DNA of 15,279 bases from Deltaproteobacteria bacterium (GTDB taxonomy: Bacteria; Desulfobacterota; SM23-61). The position numbers and the translations under genes are program-made. Positions 7,164 to 13,712 of the stretch are shown here, piece after piece. The stretch's first letter is position 1, and each line of letters starts with the position of its first letter. Below the pieces are notes generated by a model. It worked only from the letters and a program-made list of their open reading frames with translations, was not told where the DNA came from and ran no database searches. The DNA is taken from assembly GCA_026388915.1 (NCBI GenBank), contig JAPLIW010000596.1, forward strand, positions 1 through 15,279, read 5' to 3'.

Positions 7164-8537
7164 TTAGCCCACCATGACTCCCTCCTCCGCATAAGTCAAG
7201 CTTTTGGTCATGGCCTTGCGGGAGAAGGAAAAGGCCAGGGTCAGCGGGCCGACCCGTCCAGCGAACATCATCAGAATAATGGCCGCCTTCTGGGCGGCGT
7301 TCAGGTCCGGGGTCACCCCCATGGACAGTCCCACGGTTCCGAAGGCCGAGACCGTTTCGAACAGGTATTCCACGAAATAACGACGGCTTTCCATAGGAGC
7401 CAGATCCCCCCAGGAAAAGAACAGAAGCACGGAAGTGATCAAGGAAACGGAAAAACCCGAAGCGAAAATAATGGCGATGGTCCGGGAGACAACTTCCCTG
7501 GGAATGGTCCTGTTGAAGACGTTGACCTCCTCGTTTCCCCGCAGCCGGGCCCACATGAGGAGGAAAAGGAGGGAGGCGCTGGTGGTCTTCACCCCTCCCC
7601 CCGTCGACCCCGGGGAGGCCCCGATGAACATGAGGATGATCATGAGCAGGATGGTTTCATTGGTCAGGAATCCGATTTCCACCGTGTTGAAGCCCGCCGT
7701 GCGGGGAACCACGGATTGAAAAAAGACAGCAAGGATTTGGTTCCGGATGGGCAGCCCGTAGAGGATGTGATTCCGCTCGAAAATATAGATGAGTACCGCG
7801 CCCCCCAGGATCAGAATTCCGGTCGCGATGAGGACGATCCGGGTGTGCACCGAAAGCCTTTTCTGCCTCCCTCGAAGCTTGGCGAAGATCTCATGCTGGA
7901 CCACAAAGCCGATCCCCCCTACCACGATTAAGCCCATCACCGTCAGGTTGACGATGAAGTCTCCCTGATAACGCACCAGGTTGTCGGGGAAAAGGGAATA
8001 GCCGCAGTTGTTGAAGGCGGAAATGGCGTGGTAAACGGCCTGATAGAAGGCATGGCCGACGGGGAAATCGTAACCGAAACGATACCACAGGAGAAGGATC
8101 CCGATGGATTCGAAGAAAACGGTAAACCAGAGGACCGATTTCAGAATCACCATGAAATTCGCCTGCGGGGTATGGAGGAAGGTAGATTGCACGATCTCCC
8201 TTCCCTTGAAAGAAATGCCCCGTCCCATCATGACGAAGAAAACCGTGGAAAAGGTGATGATCCCCAGGCCGCCCACCTGAAAAAGAAGGATGGTGACCAC
8301 CTGGCCGAAAAAGGAGAAGCTCTTCCCGATGTCGATGGAGGCCAGACCGGTCACGCACACGGCGGAGGTTGAGGTGAAGAGAGCATCGATGAAAGGAATG
8401 GGGTCCTTCGCCGCGGAAAAGGGCAGCCACAGAAACAGGGTTCCCAGGAGGATATAGCCCGCAAAGCCCAAGAGGAAGATGCGCTCTGGCGAGAAAAATC
8501 GGGAGAAAAGGGGTTTCACCCGAATGGTCTTCTTCAT
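7164..8537 (-). CDS. ktrB: Potassium uptake channel subunit (KtrB/TrkH family)
   Basis: This is the membrane pore of a Ktr/Trk K+ uptake system, 457 residues from the chosen start. Four pseudo-repeats each contribute a filter segment: CVTGL (about 61-65), NNCGY (176-180), TAGFN (280-284) and GTVGLS (400-405). The Gly/Ser-rich intramembrane gating loop GASPGSTGGG (306-315) is present. I start at ATG 8537 because the family begins shortly before the first helix (RIFLLGFAGYILLG). In-frame starts at 8627 and 8660 would add up to 41 residues and lie in the likely promoter region. A weak GGA precedes 8537. It heads the five-gene minus-strand run and is divergent from the MgtE-like gene. Confidence 0.93.
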   Translation of the reverse strand: MKKTIRVKPLFSRFFSPERIFLLGFAGYILLGTLFLWLPFSAAKDPIPFIDALFTSTSAVCVTGLASIDIGKSFSFFGQVVTILLFQVGGLGIITFSTVFFVMMGRGISFKGREIVQSTFLHTPQANFMVILKSVLWFTVFFESIGILLLWYRFGYDFPVGHAFYQAVYHAISAFNNCGYSLFPDNLVRYQGDFIVNLTVMGLIVVGGIGFVVQHEIFAKLRGRQKRLSVHTRIVLIATGILILGGAVLIYIFERNHILYGLPIRNQILAVFFQSVVPRTAGFNTVEIGFLTNETILLMIILMFIGASPGSTGGGVKTTSASLLFLLMWARLRGNEEVNVFNRTIPREVVSRTIAIIFASGFSVSLITSVLLFFSWGDLAPMESRRYFVEYLFETVSAFGTVGLSMGVTPDLNAAQKAAIILMMFAGRVGPLTLAFSFSRKAMTKSLTYAEEGVMVG

Positions 8538-8591
8538 CGATTTCCAGTCGATCCTTTTCTGAACCAGGGGATGTTGAACCCCCCCTATAAA

Positions 8592-8611
8592 TTTGGATAG
8601 TATAATCCAAA
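8592..8611. promoter_or_regulatory. Dyad symmetry, candidate operator in the divergent region
   Basis: TTTGGAT, six bases (AGTATA), then ATCCAAA form a perfect 7-base inverted repeat 55 bases before the ktrB start. Its AT-rich centre reads TATACT on the minus strand and overlaps TATAAT (8601-8606) on the plus strand, so it could be a -10 region overlapped by a repressor site. No good -35 lies at the usual distance on either strand. The function is a guess. Confidence 0.35.
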
Positions 8612-8645
8612 CGTTCTTTTTTTTCATCTGAAAAACAGAAAAAAC

Positions 8646-8674
8646 TTTCCAAATACCCACAAGAGTGCTATAAA
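8646..8674 (+). promoter_or_regulatory. Candidate sigma70 promoter for the MgtE-like/NRAMP pair
   Basis: TTTCCA at 8646-8651 and TATAAA at 8669-8674 are 17 bases apart, matching the consensus at 4 and 5 of 6 positions. Transcription would start near 8681, just before the GGAGG (8686-8690) of the next gene, giving a very short leader with no room for a magnesium riboswitch. Confidence 0.4.
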
Positions 8675-8697
8675 AAAATTAACCTGGAGGTTCTATT

Positions 8698-9960
8698 ATG
8701 GCGGTCTCCCCCAACTCTCAGGTTTTTTTATTTTTGAGCCAGATCCTGGGGAAAAGAATCGTGGATTCGGCCGGCCGGGTCCAGGGAAAAGTATTGGACC
8801 TGGTGGTCGCCGTGGCTGATCTCTATCCTCCGGTGACCGCCATCCTCTACCTGCCCGAGGGGGCGAAATCCCCGGCCCGGTTTCCCTGGAACAAAGTCAC
8901 CCACATCGCCGGCCAGGTGGTGGTCTCCCCTCCGGCTTCGGCGGATGCGCCCTCCGGGAACCTGGGCGAAGGAGAACTGCTTCTCAAGGAATCCCTCCTG
9001 GACAAGCAGATCGTGGATACCCACGGGGCCAAAATCCTGCGGGTCAACGACCTCCACCTGTTGAAGGTCAACCACAATCTTTTTCTCATCCATGTGGACG
9101 TGGGATTTCGGGGGCTCATGCGCCGGGTGGGCCTGGAGAAGGCCGCGGACAAATTTTTTCAGTGGTTCTTCGATTACCACCTGGCGGATCATTTTATCCC
9201 CTGGAGGTTCGTCCAGCCCCTTTCCTCCCCGGCGCTCCTGCGGCTGAGGGTCGCCCAGGACCGCCTGTCCCTCCTCCACCCCGCTGACTTGGCGGACATC
9301 ATCGAGGAGCTGGACATCCATAAACGCACCGCGGTCTTCCAGTCCCTGGATGTGGAGACCGCCGCCGAAGCCCTGGAGGAGACCGACCCCAAGATCCAGG
9401 TGCGCCTCATCGAGAACCTGAACCCGGCCAAGGCCTCGGACATCATCGAAGAGATGTCCCCCAGCGAAGCCGCGGACATTCTCGGCGACCTGCCCAAAGA
9501 GAAAGCCGAAGGAATTCTGAAAGAGATGGAGAAGGGGATCGCCGAGGATGTGAAGGAGCTGCTGGAACACCCGGAGGAGAAAGCCGGAGGGCTGATGACC
9601 ACCGCTTTTCCCACCCTCCCCCCCCAGGCCACGGCCCGGGAGGCGATGGAATTCCTCCGGCACGAGGGCGAGAACCTGGACCTTATCGATTACCTTTACG
9701 TGGCGGACGCAGAGGAGCATCTTCTAGGGGTGGTCAGCCTGCGCGACCTCCTGCTTGCTTCGCCCCAGACCGTTCTGGGAGACATGATGGACGTCCGGGT
9801 GGTGGCGGTGCGGCTGGAGGAAGAAAAAGAAGAAATTGCCGACCGGTTTGCCAAATACGGCCTCAAGGCCATTCCCGTGGTGGACGAGGAAAACCATGTC
9901 AAAGGGGTCATTCCCTTCAAGAGCCTCCTGGAAGTGGTGGCCCCCCAACTGGGAAAGTGA
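8698..9960 (+). CDS. Soluble MgtE-type sensor: PRC barrels, MgtE N domain, CBS pair
   Basis: This 420-residue protein carries the cytoplasmic half of the MgtE Mg2+ channel without the channel. In order: a PRC-barrel-like segment (about 12-75, GKRIVDSAGRVQGKVLDL), a second (about 95-150, DKQIVDTHGAKILRVNDL), an MgtE_N superhelix of repeated LxPADLADIIEEL-type helices (about 190-295), and two CBS motifs (about 300-415, ending GLKAIPVVDEENHVKGVIP). No transmembrane segment is present, so it is not itself a transporter. In MgtE these domains bind Mg2+ and close the pore when Mg2+ is plentiful. The GGAGG 7 bases before ATG 8698 supports the start. The next gene, 28 bases on, is an NRAMP-fold transporter, so this protein is probably its regulator or sensor subunit; that pairing is inferred from context and domain logic. 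Confidence 0.88.
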   Translation: MAVSPNSQVFLFLSQILGKRIVDSAGRVQGKVLDLVVAVADLYPPVTAILYLPEGAKSPARFPWNKVTHIAGQVVVSPPASADAPSGNLGEGELLLKESLLDKQIVDTHGAKILRVNDLHLLKVNHNLFLIHVDVGFRGLMRRVGLEKAADKFFQWFFDYHLADHFIPWRFVQPLSSPALLRLRVAQDRLSLLHPADLADIIEELDIHKRTAVFQSLDVETAAEALEETDPKIQVRLIENLNPAKASDIIEEMSPSEAADILGDLPKEKAEGILKEMEKGIAEDVKELLEHPEEKAGGLMTTAFPTLPPQATAREAMEFLRHEGENLDLIDYLYVADAEEHLLGVVSLRDLLLASPQTVLGDMMDVRVVAVRLEEEKEEIADRFAKYGLKAIPVVDEENHVKGVIPFKSLLEVVAPQLGK

Positions 9961-9988
9961 TCCTCATGGAAGACGAGGGCCCTGAACC

Positions 9989-11287
9989 TTGGTTTCGAAT
10001 GGCAGCAGCACCCCCCCCATCCCCCTGGGAACCTCGGGGGAGCGGGGAAAAGAGATCCCCCGCAAAGGATTCTGGAAAACCCTGGCGGTGTTCTTCGCCC
10101 TTTTCGGCCCGGGAATCATTACTTCCAACGTGGACAACGACGCCGGCGGCATCACCACCTATTCTCTGGCCGGGTCAGAATTCGGCCTCTCCCTCCTCTG
10201 GACCCTCATCCCCATCACCCTGGCCCTGATCGTCATCCAGGAGATGTGCGCCCGCATGGGGGTCGTCTCCGGCAAGGGACTCTCCGACCTGATCCGGGAG
10301 CGTTTCGGCGCCCGGGCCACCTTTTACCTGATGATCGCCCTTTTCTTCACCAACCTGGGAAATGCGGTTTCCAATTTTGCCGGGGTGGCGGCGAGCATGG
10401 AGATTTTCGGGGTGAGCAAGTATCTCTCCGTGCCCCTGAGCGCTTTTTTCGTCTGGTGGCTGGTGGTCAAGGGGAGCTACAAGTCGGTGGAAAAGGCTTT
10501 CCTGGTGGCCTGTCTCTTCTACATTTCCTACATCGTCTCCGGTTTCATGGTGAATCCGGATTGGGGGGAGATCACCGCCCAATTCCTAAACCCAACCGTA
10601 GAGTTCACCCCTCAGTATCTGACCCTGGCGGTCGGAGTCGTGGGGACGACCATCGCCCCCTGGATGCAGTTCTACCTCCAGTCCTCGGTGGTGGACAAGG
10701 GCCTGAAGCCGGATGATTACCAGTACGCCCGGATGGACGTGGTCTTCGGCTCGATCATCGTCAACATCGTGGCCTTTTTCATCATCCTGCTCTGCGCCGT
10801 TACCATCCATCAGGCGGGGATCCAGATCGAGACCGCCAAGGATGCCGCCCTGGCCCTGGCTCCCCTGGCCGGAAAATACTGTACCTGGCTCTTTGCTTTC
10901 GGGCTCCTCAACGCCTCCCTCTTCGCCGCCTCCATCCTCCCGCTCTCCACGGCCTATACCATCTGTGAAGCCTTCGGATGGGAATCCAGCGTAAACCGGA
11001 AATTCGCCGAGGCCCCTCAGTTCTACGGCCTCTATTCGATCATGATCATCCTGGGGGCGGTGGTCATCCTCTTCCCCGACGTCCCTTTAATTCCCATCAT
11101 GTTCTACTCCCAGGTGGTCAACGGGGTCCTCCTGCCGGTCATCCTCACCTTCATGCTCATCCTGGTCAACGACCGGAGAATCATGGGGAAATTCACCAAC
11201 GGATGGGCCCTGAACCTCATCTCCTTAACCACCATCGCCGTGCTCATTTTCCTCTCCGGGGCCATGATAATCACCGCCATTCTGTGA
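9989..11287 (+). CDS. NRAMP-family divalent metal transporter, atypical Mg2+-transporter-like site
   Basis: This is a 432-residue inner-membrane protein with about eleven hydrophobic helices, of the SLC11/NRAMP fold. The helix 1 motif, DPGN in Mn/Fe transporters, here reads DNDAGG (49-54). In helix 6 the usual MPH reads APW (223-225), so the metal-binding Met is Ala. This matches what I remember of NRAMP-related magnesium transporters (NRMT), which take hydrated Mg2+ and also Mn2+ but lack the soft Met ligand. The preceding MgtE-like sensor supports magnesium. An in-frame stop at 9983-9985 forces a start after it: TTG 9989 has GAGGG 9 bases upstream. Alternatively ATG 9966 in another frame would join this frame if the C8 run at 10011-10018 had one more C. 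Exact N-terminus uncertain; family confident. Confidence 0.88.
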   Translation: MVSNGSSTPPIPLGTSGERGKEIPRKGFWKTLAVFFALFGPGIITSNVDNDAGGITTYSLAGSEFGLSLLWTLIPITLALIVIQEMCARMGVVSGKGLSDLIRERFGARATFYLMIALFFTNLGNAVSNFAGVAASMEIFGVSKYLSVPLSAFFVWWLVVKGSYKSVEKAFLVACLFYISYIVSGFMVNPDWGEITAQFLNPTVEFTPQYLTLAVGVVGTTIAPWMQFYLQSSVVDKGLKPDDYQYARMDVVFGSIIVNIVAFFIILLCAVTIHQAGIQIETAKDAALALAPLAGKYCTWLFAFGLLNASLFAASILPLSTAYTICEAFGWESSVNRKFAEAPQFYGLYSIMIILGAVVILFPDVPLIPIMFYSQVVNGVLLPVILTFMLILVNDRRIMGKFTNGWALNLISLTTIAVLIFLSGAMIITAIL

Positions 11288-11304
11288 AAACTCGCGGTTT
11301 TGCC

Positions 11305-11333
11305 TTGAAAAGCCTTTCTCCCGATTGTATATT
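11305..11333 (+). promoter_or_regulatory. Sigma70-type promoter before the M23 peptidase gene
   Basis: TTGAAA at 11305-11310 and TATATT at 11328-11333 are separated by 17 bases, each one mismatch from consensus. Transcription would begin near 11340, giving a leader of about 30 bases before ATG 11371. The site follows the NRAMP stop by 17 bases and suggests the peptidase gene is transcribed on its own. Confidence 0.6.
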
Positions 11334-11370
11334 GAGGTAGGAAAAGGAATTTCAATCAACCCCGGAGATC

Positions 11371-12714
11371 ATGATCGGCGAGAGAAGAGAAGGAGTCTTT
11401 TCCTCGAAAAGAAAAAAGTTCTGGATCCTAGGGACCCTTGCCCTGGCAGGAGGGATCCTCCTGGCGGTGGGTCTTTTTTCCTTTCCCGGAGCGGACAAGA
11501 CGCCTTCGATAGAATCCCAGGGTATTCCCGCCCGGATCGAACCTCCGCCTCCCCCGCCCCCCGACCGGATTATCGCCGGCAGGATCTCCAAAGGACAAAA
11601 CCTCTCCTCGGCCCTGCGGGCCCAGGACCTCCCCAAAGACCTGGTGGAAGTCATCTGCCGGCACCTGAAATCGGTGATCAACGTCCGGCGGATCAAGCCC
11701 GGTGATGCTTTCGAAGTCCGGCTGAGTCCCCAGGGACATTTTCTGAACCTCACCTACACGGCCGGTCCGCTGGATATCTACCAGCTTTCCCTGACCCCCG
11801 GCGGGGAATGGATCGCCGCCAAGAAAGAGGTCCCGGTGGATCAATACTGGGCCCGGGTCTCCGGGGAAATCTCTTTCAGCCTCTTCGAGGCCATGGACCA
11901 GCTTGGAGAGAAGGATTCCTTGATCATGGATTTTGCCGACATCTTCGCCTGGGAGATCGATTTTCATGTCGATCCTCAGCCCGGGGACCGGTTCCGGATG
12001 GTGGTGGAAAAATATTTCACCGGGGATGTCTTTGTCCGCTACGGCCGGATCCTCTATGCCGAATACCAGCGGGAAGCGCGAACCCACCAGGCCGTCTACT
12101 TCGAAGGGACGGGAAAACGGGGCGATTATTTTACTCCCCAGGGGGAATCTCTGCGCAAAGCCCTGCTCCGCTCCCCCCTGAAGTTCACCCGCATCTCCTC
12201 CGGCTACTCCCGATCTCGCCGCCATCCGATACTGGGCGGATACCGCCCCCACCTGGGGGTTGATTACGCGGCCCCCCAGGGGACTCCGGTCTGGGCGGTG
12301 GCCGACGGAACCGTGGTTTCCTGCGGGTGGAACGGGGGGTACGGGAAGCAGGTAGTCATCCGCCACGCCAAAGGGTACCAGTCCATGTACGGACATCTCA
12401 GCGGGTATGGACCGGGGATCAGCAAGGGCAAAGCGGTTCACCAGAAGCAAATCATCGGTTACGTGGGCTCCACGGGCCTCTCCACCGGGCCCCATCTGGA
12501 CTTTCGCCTCACCCAGAATGGAGTGCACCGCAACCCCCTGCGGGAGATCTCTCCCCGCGCGCCGGCTTTGTCCCGGGATCAAATGCCCGAATTTCAAAAA
12601 GCACTGGCCCCCTTGTTGGCCTGGGCGGATGATTCTTCCGCTTCTCCCCGGCAAAAGGTCGCATCCCTGACTTCCCGGGACCTGGAAGGCCTCCACTGGG
12701 AGAAAAGAAAATAG
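11371..12714 (+). CDS. Membrane-anchored M23 family peptidoglycan endopeptidase (MepM-like)
   Basis: M23 (LytM) peptidases cleave peptide cross-links in peptidoglycan in the periplasm. This 447-residue protein has one N-terminal membrane anchor (about 17-38), a run of seven prolines (58-64), a middle region (about 65-250) resembling the OapA/LysM-like parts of MepM and Csd3 type proteins, and a C-terminal M23 domain (about 280-395). Metal and catalytic residues: His 294 and Asp 298 in PHLGVDYAAPQG, His 342 in YGHLSGY, and His 375 in GPHLDFRL. The last motif is normally HxH; here the second position is Asp 377, which would replace the third zinc ligand. I recall HLDFR variants in relatives, so this need not mean inactivity. 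The ATG at 11371 has a close GGAG. Alone between a promoter and copy B of the repeat element. Confidence 0.9.
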   Translation: MIGERREGVFSSKRKKFWILGTLALAGGILLAVGLFSFPGADKTPSIESQGIPARIEPPPPPPPDRIIAGRISKGQNLSSALRAQDLPKDLVEVICRHLKSVINVRRIKPGDAFEVRLSPQGHFLNLTYTAGPLDIYQLSLTPGGEWIAAKKEVPVDQYWARVSGEISFSLFEAMDQLGEKDSLIMDFADIFAWEIDFHVDPQPGDRFRMVVEKYFTGDVFVRYGRILYAEYQREARTHQAVYFEGTGKRGDYFTPQGESLRKALLRSPLKFTRISSGYSRSRRHPILGGYRPHLGVDYAAPQGTPVWAVADGTVVSCGWNGGYGKQVVIRHAKGYQSMYGHLSGYGPGISKGKAVHQKQIIGYVGSTGLSTGPHLDFRLTQNGVHRNPLREISPRAPALSRDQMPEFQKALAPLLAWADDSSASPRQKVASLTSRDLEGLHWEKRK

Positions 12715-12740
12715 AAAAGGTGGCCTTCCCTCGGTTGCCC

Positions 12741-12964
12741 GGTCCGGGGTCAAGGGCATTGCGCGCAGAAACCATGAGACGCCTTTGATTCCATGGAACG
12801 GGCGGGCACAGCGCCAGAAGCATGTCCTCGGGTTGAATCCGCGTAGGGGCGATCCGGTGGATCGCCCGCGGGCCCGCCGCCTTCTGCGGAAGCCGCGCGG
12901 AGCACCCGGGAAAAGGGCTCACCCAGTCGATGCTTTCTGCGCGCAATGTCCTTGACCCCGGACC
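12741..12964. repeat. Palindromic element copy B, possible non-autonomous mobile element
   Basis: Arms 12741-12771 and 12934-12964 are inverted repeats matching at 30 of 31 positions. The left arm and the following 30 bases align with the right end of copy A read on the other strand, and the right arm with copy A's left arm, so the copies are colinear but inverted relative to each other. The interior differs: it carries a hairpin at 12847-12867 (9-base stem GGGCGATCC, 3-base loop) preceded by GTAG. It occupies most of the 363-base gap between the M23 gene and dtd. No open reading frame inside looks real. Confidence 0.72.
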
Positions 12965-13077
12965 ACGACCCAGGCATCCAGGAGATTTCAAACTTTATGC
13001 GTCCCCCGTCAGAGCCCGGGGTTTTAACTTAAGGGAATCATAGACAAGCGGCTTTTATCGAGGGTTTATAGAATTCC

Positions 13078-13527
13078 ATGCGCGCCGTAATTCAGAGAGT
13101 CAGCCGGGCCCGGGTCCGGGTGGATGGACAGACGACCGGAGAAATCGGACAGGGCCTCCTGATTCTTTTGGGAGTGGGGCAAGGGGATACTCCCAGAGAG
13201 GCCGATTATCTGGTGGACAAGATCATCAACCTGCGCATTTTTGAGGATGCCGGGGGGAAGATGAACCTTTCTCTCCTGGAAACGGGAGGGCAACTCATGG
13301 TCATATCCCAGTTTACCCTCTATGCCGACTGCCGCAAGGGCCGCCGCCCTTCCTTCACCGACGCCGCGCCTCCGGGGGAAGCCCAGAAGCTTTATGATTA
13401 TTTCCTGGGCGCTGCCCGCAATCGAGGGCTGCAGGTGGCCACCGGGATCTTTCAGGCCCTCATGGAGGTGGAACTGGTCAACTTCGGCCCGGTGACAATC
13501 CTTCTGGACAGTTCAAAGAATTTTTGA
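13078..13527 (+). CDS. dtd: D-aminoacyl-tRNA deacylase (Dtd)
   Basis: Dtd hydrolyses D-amino acids (and glycine mischarged on tRNA-Ala) from tRNA in the cytosol, protecting translation. The 149-residue length is standard. Both signature motifs that build the dimeric active site are intact: SQFTL at 77-81 and NFGPVT at 135-140, the Gly-cisPro motif that excludes L-aminoacyl groups. The ATG at 13078 gives the canonical MRAVIQRVSRARVRV beginning although no strong ribosome binding site precedes it. It lies between repeat copy B and an inverted word array, so it is probably transcribed alone. Confidence 0.96.
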   Translation: MRAVIQRVSRARVRVDGQTTGEIGQGLLILLGVGQGDTPREADYLVDKIINLRIFEDAGGKMNLSLLETGGQLMVISQFTLYADCRKGRRPSFTDAAPPGEAQKLYDYFLGAARNRGLQVATGIFQALMEVELVNFGPVTILLDSSKNF

Positions 13528-13586
13528 TAAAAACAGGAAAGAGTGCGAACCCACAGGGAAAGGAAAAATGGAATAGTGAAAAATAG

Positions 13587-13690
13587 GAACGATGGAATGA
13601 TGGAATAGTGGAATATTGGGTAAAACAAAAATCAGGCATTTGTTGCTTTTGACCCATTATTCCATCATTCCAATATTCCATTATTCCATA
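13587..13690. repeat. Inverted word array, GATGGAATAGTGGAAT/ATTCCATTATTCC type
   Basis: Left part 13587-13620 repeats GGAATGAT, GGAATAGT and GGAATATT words; the right part 13653-13690 repeats ATTCCAT-type words, its reverse complement, with further pairing across the spacer (GGGT with ACCC and an A/T-rich stretch). The hairpin ends only a few bases before the AAGGAGG of the acyl-CoA dehydrogenase gene, so it could separate its transcription from dtd or shape its leader. The 185-base dtd to acyl-CoA dehydrogenase gap is otherwise empty. Confidence 0.72.
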
Positions 13691-13712
13691 CTGCAAAAGG
13701 AGGATTTGGCGA

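Noticed and set aside
6060..7931. Very long plus-strand open frame (623 codons) opposite the protease, ktrA and ktrB genes
   Set aside because: Its product is rich in His, Gly, Asp and Arg with no domain, and it is the antisense shadow of three well-supported genes with clear motifs and operon spacing.
8538..8697. c-di-AMP (ydaO) riboswitch before ktrB or magnesium riboswitch before the MgtE-like gene
   Set aside because: The region is 160 bases shared by two divergent leaders and shows none of the conserved elements I would expect of either class.
11428..12759. Minus-strand open frame of 443 codons opposite the M23 peptidase gene
   Set aside because: Low-complexity Gly/Pro/Arg-rich shadow; the plus strand has the membrane anchor, catalytic motifs and a promoter.
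13004..13021. Hairpin CCCCG/CGGGG followed by TTTT as a terminator after the M23 gene
   Set aside because: Only a 5-base stem with an 8-base loop and a T4 tail, almost 300 bases past the stop; too weak to call.
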